From Phytophthora hibernalis (taxonomy: Eukaryota > Oomycota > Peronosporomycetes > Peronosporales > Peronosporaceae), in the NCBI GenBank assembly GCA_012656075.1, contig JAAKBF010000221.1:1054001-1118000 (forward strand): 64,000 bases of DNA. Direction: 5' to 3'. A program made the translations under genes and the position numbers. This document shows positions 52,284-61,559 of this stretch, piece by piece (positions within the stretch are counted from its first letter, which is position 1; every line of letters begins with the position of its first letter). The notes under the pieces are model-generated. The model was not told the DNA's origin, did no database searches, and worked only from the letters and a program-made list of their open reading frames with translations.

Positions 52284-54593
52284 TTAACGTAGTTTCCGAA
52301 CTTTGTTTTCGACGCGAATACACATAGAGTATCTTCTGCATGAAGTTGTCAAGCCATATCCATTTGTGGTGGGCTGCCACGTATCCGGGTAGCTCCAGCC
52401 TTGGCCGAAGAAGTTAGGAGGGGCTTGGAGCTGGTCGGGTCCGAGGACTGCCGACACGTTGAAGTCTCCTAGAGCATCATTGCGCACAAGGAAACAGTTG
52501 ACACCGTGCGATTCGCAGTACACTAGCGAGTACCCGTTCTGGGCACCCCAACGGTAGAAGGCACCAACACTGCCACCGAAGTACGATGAAAAGCCATCCC
52601 AACCACCGCTTCCATCTTCGCTATCATCGTATTGTACCGTTCGAGCTTCACTGGATGGGATATGGCTGTTCACCTCCACTAACACCACGCGCGGTGCCAC
52701 GACGGACAAGTCTACGGCGCTAAGCAACCAAAAGTCGTTGAAGTCCACGTCAATCGACAAGAGATCGAGATCGTGAGGAACGAGCTTTTGGTACTTCTCG
52801 CCAAGCAGTTGCATGAAGTTGTCACGAGTAATAAATTCACGGTGCAAGTCGATCGTCTCATCTTCATGACCCGAGTCCATCAGAAGTCCTTTCCAGTTGT
52901 GAACTTCTCGCAAAAGTCGTGTATTGCATTCGTGACCGCTCTCAGTGCCAAACTCGACGTATGATTTGCTCTTTGTACCAATGTGGTGGAAGATCTTTTG
53001 TAGAATGCCATCCTCACCATTCTGTGAATGAAGTCCCCATTCGTGACGCCAAAGTTCACAAATCCATCGCAGACTTGAGGACGAGCGAAGAGCATCAGGA
53101 CAAACCCGAGGCCGTTGGGGTGTATGTAGTCTCGTGTCTAACACGTGAAGCCTTGAAGTTACATCGACACGATTTACGTTGGACGCGGCGTCGAAGGCGA
53201 GTGTAGAAGATTGATGCACCCCCTTGTTGTTTTCGACTAGTAGAATCACATTAACCTTGTGGCCATTGGTACGACTGAACGGCACATGGTCAAGTGGGGA
53301 GAGGAACGTCACGCTTTGGCGAAAAGGCTCCGTCTTCGTGCCATGGTGCAGTTCTCGCTCTTCAACCGCCATCCATTCGGGGTTCAGGCAATCAAACGAG
53401 TGGTCAAGAACAATGCAGACGCGGTGTTCCGGATCAAACGGATCGAAGAGCGTCGTTTGAATTTTCGCCATCAAATACTCACTGTCGCTGCTTCCCGATT
53501 CTGGCTTTGAGGTGAATACATCTAGCAGCTCGACCTTGGGCACCACGACTTGGAATATTGTCGCAGCCAACATTTCCTCGCCACTTTTGTCAGTGAAAAA
53601 CAGGATATGATAGCCTTCGGTCGAGTGCGCAGTAATAAAGAGAGGGTCCGTTTGAGGAACCATAAAGCATTGCACAGGCGTCGTAAGGAACGCAGAATAT
53701 AGACAAACCTCCTCTGGGGCAATTTCTTCGTCATGGTCTTGTCCGCTTCCTTCCCAGTCCACTTTAATATAGACGCGCTCTGACTGCGGATACAGGCGCG
53801 TACCAGTTGGACTATCAACCCGCAGACGCCGTCGTACGCGGTTTCGTTCTCCCCATTCCTCTTCATCCGCGTCTTCGTCCTCACCAGCACGTTTTGGTTG
53901 AAAACTCTTCACTTGCTCGCGAACAACGCGAAAAAGTGCTGCACAGTCTGCTATATGAACTGTATTGTCGACACAGAACCTCGCTGCCTCTGCCGTACCA
54001 TCGCTCATCGCGTCTACCTGAAGTTGGTGCTCCTGTTGGTCGAGAACGATCGGGATTTCAACGAAATTTTTCCCTTTGTCCGCGCTGCTCTTCACTGGGT
54101 CGTCACAGCCCCAATCTCTTGCCAACAGGTCACCAATACCCACCGCAGCATTTTCACAGCTCTGGTTATCCAATTTGAATCGTGTACAATACGCCAACAT
54201 GGTCTCGGCCAGCGGCTGCTCCGGGTAGACCACAAGAGACTCTGGGGCCTTGACCTGTTCCTGTGAATCCTCATCGAATATCAAGACGTCGTAGGCCAAC
54301 GAACGGTCCAGTGACACGTTCACAACAGCTTCCCGAATGGCCAGTCGGGCCATTTCCTGCATCGCCTCCAGCACCTCCTTCTTGACGCTGCCGCACTTGT
54401 ACTTGGGCACTCCAAAGGAGGCGCAGGCAGAGTTGGCCAGGTCCTCCACTGGACTGAACGCGTCGAGGTGCAGCAGTGCGTGCTCCACATTGGCAGGAGG
54501 GATCCGCAGTTGAGCACAGTGAGGCGTCAAACTGTGGACGGGCAAGACGAGCTGCAGAAGCAGCAGGAGGAAGAGCAGAGACATGGGTATCAA
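52284..54593 (-). CDS. secreted or lumenal protein with C-terminal FkbM-like methyltransferase domain
   Basis: A 769-residue intronless gene. Residues 1-21 are a hydrophobic signal (MSLLFLLLLLQLVLPVHS). The N-terminal ~480 residues are Cys-containing and of unknown fold; they include LLHLDAFSPVEDLANSACAS and a second similar segment QPLAETMLAYCTRFKLDNQS. The acidic EDEDADEEEWGE lies near 245. Residues ~515-710 resemble FkbM methyltransferases: HSQNGEDGILQKIF, SYVEFGTESGHECNT (SAM-binding loop, about 545) and LDLLSIDVDFNDFWLL (about 612), then VLVEVNSHIP. The substrate is unknown; a signal plus such a domain suggests modification of glycans or proteins in the secretory route. It converges with the SH3-repeat gene. 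Confidence 0.75.
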   Translation of the reverse strand: MIPMSLLFLLLLLQLVLPVHSLTPHCAQLRIPPANVEHALLHLDAFSPVEDLANSACASFGVPKYKCGSVKKEVLEAMQEMARLAIREAVVNVSLDRSLAYDVLIFDEDSQEQVKAPESLVVYPEQPLAETMLAYCTRFKLDNQSCENAAVGIGDLLARDWGCDDPVKSSADKGKNFVEIPIVLDQQEHQLQVDAMSDGTAEAARFCVDNTVHIADCAALFRVVREQVKSFQPKRAGEDEDADEEEWGERNRVRRRLRVDSPTGTRLYPQSERVYIKVDWEGSGQDHDEEIAPEEVCLYSAFLTTPVQCFMVPQTDPLFITAHSTEGYHILFFTDKSGEEMLAATIFQVVVPKVELLDVFTSKPESGSSDSEYLMAKIQTTLFDPFDPEHRVCIVLDHSFDCLNPEWMAVEERELHHGTKTEPFRQSVTFLSPLDHVPFSRTNGHKVNVILLVENNKGVHQSSTLAFDAASNVNRVDVTSRLHVLDTRLHTPQRPRVCPDALRSSSSLRWICELWRHEWGLHSQNGEDGILQKIFHHIGTKSKSYVEFGTESGHECNTRLLREVHNWKGLLMDSGHEDETIDLHREFITRDNFMQLLGEKYQKLVPHDLDLLSIDVDFNDFWLLSAVDLSVVAPRVVLVEVNSHIPSSEARTVQYDDSEDGSGGWDGFSSYFGGSVGAFYRWGAQNGYSLVYCESHGVNCFLVRNDALGDFNVSAVLGPDQLQAPPNFFGQGWSYPDTWQPTTNGYGLTTSCRRYSMCIRVENKVRKLR

Positions 54594-54779
54594 TTGATCG
54601 GAGCTCTTTGAAATGGTATCTTTTGATTTTGAAAAGCCACGGTGTGGTGGACACCATTTCCGATGGTCGTCATGTTGAAGTTGCCTTTTTGACAGTCGCC
54701 CTCTATCGGTATTTGTTTATCTTCAGCAGAGAACGGATGGCCTCAACGCATATAATGCGCGTCACTGGGTAGGCTGCCT

Positions 54780-55416
54780 TGTGGGGTGAGTTGAAGGGAG
54801 ATTGACACGTTCTCGCCGCGATAAGTCGTCTGGAAGAGGCCGTCTTCGGGTTGAATACAGGTGATGAGCAAAAGGTTTAAGATGACTCATCTTAGACGAC
54901 CCAATTGCTCGTCAGGAAGGATACCGTATCCTGACTCAGGATACCGTACGTAACGTACTACGTTGGCTCCCGATGAAGACAACAGACCTGAACGTGAACA
55001 CGTGAAAGAGCTTCTGCAATTGACAGACGATAGACAGGTCCGGCATGATGGTCGAACCTACGCTGCTTCGTGTATATCCCAAGTTCCTGGTAACAGCGTT
55101 ACTTGTACTTGGCAGACGTCGCTGCTAGAACGCGAATCAAATAGCGCCGCTGGGGAAGTACGCCCAGTAGTAAGGAAGATCGGCTCGGCCCTGTTTCCTA
55201 AGAGGAAGATCCAGAATACTGTACATGTACAGGGAACCAATTCTTGATAATGCAGCCCAGGCGAGTAAAGTCGTGAGCGTGATGACGAGGTCCAATGTGC
55301 ACTCGAGTGAAGGTCAATTGCCTCGCGATCTGCTTGCTCACAATACATGTATTCCCTATGGCGCGTGGCACACAACGGAATTGTCCCTGCGATGAGAAGA
55401 AGACCCTACTGCTCGC
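54780..55416. other. spacer upstream of the GST gene
   Basis: No gene or repeat recognised. Confidence 0.5.
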
Positions 55417-56283
55417 ATGGCCAAGTACGAGCTCTTCAGCTACTGGAGGAGCAGTTGCTCCTGGTGAGTCCGTATTGCACTGGCGTGGAAAGGCATCGAG
55501 TACGAGTATCGTCCAGTGAATTTACTCGCGTCGGGCGGCGGCGAGCAGCGTCAAGACGCGTTTCGAAAGATCAATCCCAACCAGGTACAGTACGCCGTTC
55601 CACCACGTGCACTATCGCCGAGTCTATCGGTCCGGGTTCGACTATCTAACGCAGTCGTTTCCCTGACTAAAAGCGCGTCCCCGCACTGGTAGTGGACGGA
55701 CACGTGCTGGCCCAGTCCGGCGCGATCCTCGAGTATTTGGAAGAGGCCCATCCGAGCAAGCCGCTACTGCCGAGCGATCTGCTGCAGCGCGCTCAAGTGC
55801 GCGACCTATGCGATATCGTAGGCTGCGACATCCAGCCAGCTCAAAGCCTCGTCTTGTCGGCCAAGGTAACGTTAACGAATGTATCAACTGAGGAATCTAG
55901 TTCGTATCAGAGTCCTGACTTCGTTTTTGACTTGATTGCTGTATTAGGACTTGCAGTCACCAGCAACTGCCGAGGAGCGTCAAGCGCTCGTCGTGGCTTG
56001 GAACAAGCTATGGACCGAGCGCGGACTCGAGGCCTTCGAGGTCGAGATGACACGCTGCGCTGGACAATTCTGCGTGGGTGACCACGTGACTCTAGCGGAC
56101 GTGTATCTGCTGCCACAGGTGAGCAACGCGCGCTCGTGCGGCGTGGACGTGACGAAGTATCCTCGGATCTCGCGCGTAGTGGACGCACTGGAGCAGCTGC
56201 CGGCCTTCGTGAGCTCTCGTCCAGAGGACCAACCCGACGCAGCTGAAGGACGCCAGCGTCTCACACGTCACAGACGCAAATAA
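55417..56283 (+). CDS. GSTZ1: zeta-class glutathione S-transferase / maleylacetoacetate isomerase, with internal TGA
   Basis: Exons 55417-55584, 55674-55865 and 55948-56283; introns of 89 and 82 nt, GT..AG, phase 0; 231 aa. The N-terminal thioredoxin-fold part reads MAKYELFSYWRSSCSW, then a TGA at 55465-55467 where the family has Arg, then VRIALAWKGIEYEYRPVNLL. The SSCSxRVR loop binds glutathione and is the zeta signature. The second exon holds LAQSGAILEYLEEAHPSKPL with the Q-S glutathione contact. The C-terminal helical domain has GDHVTLADVYLLPQV. It isomerises maleylacetoacetate in tyrosine breakdown. CGA to TGA is a single change, so this is either a nonsense allele, an error or a selenocysteine-type oddity (unlikely). 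Confidence 0.88.
55465..55467 (+). other. in-frame TGA in the GST active-site loop
   Basis: Sits between SSCSW and VRIAL in exon 1, at a position occupied by Arg in zeta GSTs. Confidence 0.8.
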
Positions 56284-56394
56284 GATAATGTAGCCACTTT
56301 CTAAAAATAGTCGGACGTGCAGCTGTTTTCACCAATTGTGGCTCACAGTTCGTGATGCGCTAGTGCACCCCTTCACTATACAAGCCGCGTCCTC

Positions 56395-57654
56395 ATGCTC
56401 GGGGCCCCTCGCCGCAGCGTCATCGGGTCTGAGGAGTTCGCCAAGGCCGAGCGCTCGAGCTTCTTCGGCCGCCACCTCGCGCGCTTCCTCACGCGCCGCT
56501 CGTCCGCCGTGTCCGTGGAGCAGGCGGGCCGCTCCTCGTCGCTCTCGCCCACGCGCGGCTCCGTCTCGGCCACGTCGCTGCGCACGACCGGCCGCGCGGA
56601 GGTGGCGGCCATTGGCGCCGTAGACCCAGAGATCTCCTTCCACAAACCACCCTGCTCCGCTGTGTGTACGCGCAACGGCGCGCGACTGGGCAACGAAGAC
56701 CGCTTCCGAGCCATCGACAACTTGGACCTGTACGGCCGCGGCTTGCTGGACGTGGCTCCGCGCGCAGTGGGTCCGTGCTTTGCTGACCTGCTGCAGGAAA
56801 AAGTGCTCGAAAACTTTGTGGTGGAAGGCCGCGCGCCTGCACTGAAAGTCCGCAACCTGCTCAAGTACGCACGCGCGGACGAGGACACGCAGTTCTTTGG
56901 CGTGTACGACGGCCACGGAGGCGCACGCGCGTCGTCACTGCTGGCGCTGCTGTTCCCGCTGTATATGCTAGCAGCTCCAGAGTATATGAGCGACTTAACG
57001 GCGGCCTGTCGCTCTGCGAGTCTGGCGATTAATGACGAGATCTTGAAACGGGAGCACGCAGGACACTGTGAAGGAGGAGCTACGGCGGTGACGCTGCTGA
57101 TCCGAGGCGGTAGAGCCGTGCTGAGTAATACTGGAGACTGTAGGGCCATCATGGTGGCCAAGAGAGACAAGGTGGCGCAGGTGACGCAGCTCACGACGGA
57201 CCACAAGGCCTCGAACGACCAGGAGAAACAGAGGATCGAGGACCAAGGCGGTATGGTGCTGTATGTGAAGGGTGTGGCCCGCGTGAATGGCCGACTGGCT
57301 GTAGCTAGGGCTTTTGGGGACGCAGAGTTGAGTCAGGTCGTGATCGCCGACCCGGAGGTGACGGTGTGTGAGCTACACCGAGAAGACGAGTACATTGTCA
57401 TGGCCTCGGACGGCCTATGGGACGTGCTCAGCAACGAGCAGGTGGCGTCTTGTATCAGGTGAGAGTGGCGTTGGATAGTGCTGGCTGAGAAACCTGGGAC
57501 TGACTTCTCTGTTTGGTGCCTGATTTTTGCTAGGAACAATCCTTGGCTGAATGTTCAAGAGCTGGCCAATATGCTGGCAGACCGTGCTGTCGAGCTCGGC
57601 ACGCTGGACAATGTGACGGTGATGGTGGTAGACGTTCGCGGTAGAATAACCTGA
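56395..57654 (+). CDS. PP2C-type Ser/Thr protein phosphatase
   Basis: Exons 56395-57458 and 57534-57654 (intron 75 nt, GT..AG) give 394 aa. An Arg/Ser-rich N-terminal extension of ~85 residues precedes the PPM domain. Motifs in order: RLGNEDRF (about 97-104), FFGVYDGHGGARAS (167-180, metal-binding Asp172 and Gly173), GGATAV (227), LSNTGDCRA (243-251), LAVARAFGD (301-309), IVMASDGLWDVLSN (334-347, Asp339) and, in exon 2, GTLDNVTVMVVD. All metal-binding residues are present, so it should be an active Mn/Mg-dependent phosphatase. An insertion of ~45 residues between EDRF and FFGVYDGHG is unusual. It is 110 bases from the GST gene on the same strand. Confidence 0.93.
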
Positions 57655-58308
57655 GGTGCTGCTGACGGTGTCCGATACTCTGTTTTGTCATATTCTGCGA
57701 CCGCTGTCGTCGTCCTGTTCATCTACCGGTACCTGCAAACTGGATGCGCCACGCAGCACAAATTCTGTTATTTAACGCGAGAGAGGCTACGTCCTACAAA
57801 GCAGTCCATAGATGTAAGCCCCAAATTGTAAACGCGATTGGCTTTGGCGCTTCCGTCCTTTTGTTGCGATGGAGTCGTCCTGACGTTGAAGTTGTTGCGC
57901 TGGGGTTAATGCGAATGCCACCGGTGCTACCACTCAAAAGATGCTCGACACCTCAAGCCCAGTACACGAAGGAACAGCAGGAACCATTCCGACGTATCCT
58001 ACGTGTAGTAGTTGGTTTGGCTGCGAGAGAGAGAGATACCACGTAGTACATGTATCTTAGCCTTCGCGATTAAGTACAGACAATGAAGTGTAAACAACTA
58101 TTTTGGTGTCTGTCGAGTTTCGAGCAGGGCAAGGGAAATTGAGGACGACTCGGATCAGAGCCGTTCTGGTGCGGGCAGCAGCCACGATAGCTGACTACGA
58201 GTGTGGTTTCTCTCTCAAGTGGGGGCATCGTCCTGCGAAGTCGCGGGATTAACGAACACCACTTAGAACTAAAAACCAGCAATTGGCACGTCGCTGACGC
58301 AGACCCTC
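57655..58308. other. intergenic spacer
   Basis: No gene recognised between PP2C and the coiled-coil gene. Confidence 0.5.
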
Positions 58309-59790
58309 ATGACAGACCGGCGGCGAAAGCGGAAGACAACAAACAGCTTCACGGACGATACAGTGAAAGACTTTAATGCCGTCGATCCGATCCAAGAACG
58401 AAGACGCAGCGACTGGAGCGACCACGAAAGCAAAAATCGACAAGAGTCATGGATGTCGAAAGTGTCAATTGCGATGAGCACTCGGATCTTCTCGGGAGGG
58501 AAAAAGCTCAGCGGTTCTCGGAGCACACAAGTGATGCCGATTAGCATTGCTGACAACAGCAAGGTGGGACGCATGTCTTCTTCGTCGGTGACTTCATTAC
58601 AGGAATCGGAGTTGCAGCAAGCACCTTCAGGTAGTCAACACACGCTGCGGTTGGTAGCTTCGGAGAATACTCTAGGTAGATCAACAGATTCACCAGCGTC
58701 TTTGGAGACAGCATTCGGAGCATGCCCAAGCGTGACCTGCGATGTTGTGTCCTATGACAGTGACGATAGTAGTCGCAACGATGACAGTGGGTATCGTTGG
58801 TCATCTCGCGACCGTGAAGATATTCACCGGCGCGGTAATAGTCGGCGACAGCGATCCCGCGCAGTTGTGCAGAAAGTGAGACCAGGAGAGGAAGATGACG
58901 AGGAGGAAACGACGATTGAGCACACTCGAACACGCGTGATGTCAATCCATTCCAGGACAATGCGTACGCTTGAAGTTCACGAGGATGGTAACGCTGAGGT
59001 TAAAATCCAAGATGCAGCGCCGATTCTGAAAGGCTTCTTCAGCAAAAACGTATCATTGAGCAAAGAGAAGCGTCAAAAACAGCGTGAACAACGACGAGAA
59101 GTTTTCTACAGAGAGAGCAAACAGCGACAGGATAACCTTCGTGAACAGACCGAACGTGAGAGTAGCCAACGAGGAGTCGAGTCGTAGAAGGAAAGCTGAA
59201 CAACTGCGACGGCTGAACCAACAACGCAGGATGGAGTTGTTGCGAGACGCAGCCAGTGCCCGAACAAACCTGCTTGAGCGCATCCAAAGTGACCGCGACA
59301 TGTATCATGCTGAGCGTGAACGCTGGGAGAACGACTTTGAGGGTGAAATGCATGTGCTGAGTGACGCCTTCAGAAAGGCACGTACCACCGATAAACATCG
59401 TCCGATGACCGTTGCAGGACTCGCAGTGCCCGAAGCGATCTCGCAGTTGGAGCGCGACGCGTCCAACTTTGAGAAACGAGTGAAGACTGCTCAACCGGCA
59501 CTGTCCAGCATGCAACAGCCTCGAATAGTGCGTCCCATCACCAGCGGAGTCACGTCAAGCAGCCTCGATGTAGACCTGTCATCGTTTGCATCCTGCCAGG
59601 TGTTGACGTTAGAAGACTCGAAAGACGTGCTCGACCTATTTGGAGGGGACGACGAAGCAGGCGATATCTCCCCGTAGCGATCTATACACAACAGCCTGGT
59701 GTCGACATCAACCAGCTCCTCCAAGAACGTGAGAAGCTGCTCCAGCGCCTCGCCATGATCGACCAAATGGTCCAGCAACATCAGCCATAG
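58309..59790 (+). CDS. disordered and coiled-coil protein, two frameshifts
   Basis: Starts at ATG 58309 (MTDRRRKRKTTNSFTDDTVK). The first ~220 residues are Ser/Arg/Asp-rich and probably disordered, with CDVVSYDSDDSSRNDDSGYR and EEDDEEETTIEHTRTRV. Then comes a long charged helix: SKEKRQKQREQRREVFYRES, EESSRRRKAEQLRRLNQQRR and LLERIQSDRDMYHAERERWE. The end reads SKDVLDLFGGDDEAGDISP, then, in another frame, YTQQPGVDINQLLQEREKLL and a stop at 59788. Frame changes near 59165-59185 (one extra base or two lost) and 59676 (one G lost from CCGGTA) split an otherwise continuous protein. The GGDDE segment and coil suggest a scaffold; family unknown. Confidence 0.7.
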
Positions 59791-59874
59791 TAGTAGCAAC
59801 CACCCCACCTGACTGTCAATTGTCCATAGCAACCTGTCTTCAGTGAACAATATCATATTTATCCCAACGTCTCC

Positions 59875-60425
59875 TCACTTGTCCGTGTTGGCGATGCACT
59901 TGTTGACGACCGTGAGCAGGTGCGCGTTCTCCAGCGCCGCCGCCACCCGCTCCTTGTCGTTCAGTTGCTTGTTCACCGCCGCCTCGGACGAGTGCGTGCC
60001 CGGCGTGATGAGGATGTCCACCTTGAAGCGCGACGGCAGCGAGCGCAGCAGCTTCACGCGCAGACACAGGCCGATGAGCGTGGCCATGCTGCAGTGCGGG
60101 ATGGTGGGCGTGAAGAAAATCTTGACGCGCGAGTTGGCATCGTCCACATGGACGTTCTCGAGCGACATGACCTTAAGTTGCTCCAGTGTGAGCGGGTGCT
60201 CCGGGTCGTTGATGTGGCGAAGGATTTCTGTCGATAAACAATAAAATTAGAGCAATTTGATGGTGGAAATGCTGCTACCGACTGCCACGCACCGAAGACC
60301 TCGTCGGGCTCGAACGGGTCGGCTGCGTTCTCGTCCAGCGCCTCGTCCATGTCGAACTTCTTGCGCGCCGGCGTGGCCACGGCGTACACCGTCGGGTTGG
60401 CGTTGATCTTCTCCTGGAGCCCCAT
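59875..60425 (-). CDS. CIAO2B: cytosolic iron-sulfur assembly factor CIAO2B/MIP18 (DUF59)
   Basis: Exons 60425-60293 and 60227-59875, intron 65 nt with GT..AG, 161 aa (human 163). The protein reads MGLQEKINANPTVYAVATPA, EPDEVFEILRHINDPEHPLT, VKIFFTPTIPHCSMATLIG (with the conserved reactive Cys), LRSLPSRFKVDILITPGTHS, and KERVAAALENAHLLTVVNKC near the end. It acts with MMS19 and CIAO1 to hand Fe-S clusters to DNA polymerases, primase and helicases in the cytosol and nucleus. All conserved positions are present. It converges with the coiled-coil gene, 85 bases apart. Confidence 0.96.
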
Positions 60426-60442
60426 GCTTCTCTGCGAACCGA

Positions 60443-60473
60443 TAATTTGTGAATGAACTGTAAAATTGAATGA
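60443..60473 (-). promoter_or_regulatory. tandem initiator-like core promoters of CIAO2B
   Basis: The minus strand reads TCATTCACAAATTA (60456-60443), 18-31 nt upstream of the ATG, and TCATTCAATTTTA (60473-60461) just above it. Both fit the oomycete Inr/FPR core. Confidence 0.55.
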
Positions 60474-60603
60474 CAGATGACAGTTTCTTCAATTTTATGA
60501 TATTTCGTCTTGTGAAAAACATATTTTGCTGACTGTTTAACACTTTTTTTCTCTTCGTGGAAAAGGGTGTGTTGAAAAACACCAGGAGATAGTGTTGTTC
60601 TAT

Positions 60604-60650
60604 CTGCAAAACGTTGATGCTGCCAAAGCAGATAAATTTACGTTTTGCAG
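60604..60650. repeat. 11-bp perfect inverted repeat
   Basis: CTGCAAAACGT (60604-60614) and ACGTTTTGCAG (60640-60650) with a 25-nt loop. It may be a transcription-factor half-site pair or a remnant of transposon ends. Confidence 0.4.
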
Positions 60651-60969
60651 GTCAAAGCACCCGATCAATCAGTCAAAACTCGGGTAGACGTAATATTCAA
60701 TAGTTGAACGGTTCTATCTGTAGTTATTCAGCATGGTTGCGTCCAAAATCGTAAATAGTATATTATGTCATCCCCACATTGGTGCCTCAACATTCACTCC
60801 TGCATTCCGCACGCGTTTGAGCCCCATACACTTCTTGCTGCGCCTGAAAACTGCTTGTTCTACACCGAGAGGTATGCGTGCTGCTGTGCAAGGGTGGTTG
60901 AGGCTAATATCCAGCTATTAGCGCAGCTGTAATGGTGATAGGGCGACCCAAGTCTCGCTATAAGGGCTT

Positions 60970-61517
60970 CTTTCGTCGTGGAGAAGGACCCAGATACAAA
61001 CAAGAAGACTGCAGAGTGCCCAAGATGCAATCATGTCATTGCGAACGCCAAAGTGGAAAAGCTGGAACGGCATGTGCTGAAGAACTGCCCAGGCTGGTCG
61101 GTGTGTGAACGGAATGAGTACCTCGAGAGAACTGGACACGAGCTGAGGGCCCCACGTCCCCCTTACAGTGGAGGGGGAATAATCGACTGAAGTATCCGGC
61201 GCTGTTTGATCTCGCACGCAGAGTCTTCACGATGCCAACATCGTCTGCGGCTGCTGAAAGAAGCTGGAGTATACACAAATTCATCCACAGCAAACCACGC
61301 GGAAGGCAATGGATCTCTCAACATCGAGAGCGTCCAGTCGCCGTTAGAAGATTGGAGCGATAAAGACAGCGACTACGACAGCGATGCGTTCGAGGATCGC
61401 AATGCAGAGAGCTCGACGAATGATATCGACAGCAGCACTTGTGATGGTGGCGAAGCCAGTTCGGCTTCTTACGCGGTGGACCACAGCTTGGAGTATGATG
61501 GCTCCCAGTACCGGTAG
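60970..61517 (+). pseudogene. internally deleted hAT element relic
   Basis: A BED-type finger near 61015-61090 (AECPRCNHVIANAKVEKLER, then HVLKNC) is followed within 120 bases by the hAT C-terminal dimerisation domain. That domain reads YPALFDLARRVFTMPTSSAA then AERSWSIHKFIHSKPR (about 61195-61300) and has an acidic Asp/Ser tail to 61517. The ~1.5 kb that should encode the catalytic part is missing, and there are frame changes near 61190 and 61300. Such deletion derivatives can be mobilised in trans by a full hAT copy. Confidence 0.65.
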
Positions 61518-61559
61518 TGAAGCTGACAGCATGCTTTCCATCTACAGACACCAATTTTG

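Noticed and set aside
55465..55467. Selenocysteine reading of the GST TGA
   Set aside because: The family has Arg, not Cys, at this position, and no selenocysteine insertion element was recognised downstream.
56376..57206. 276-codon minus-strand open frame
   Set aside because: Antisense to the PP2C domain with all its metal-binding motifs.
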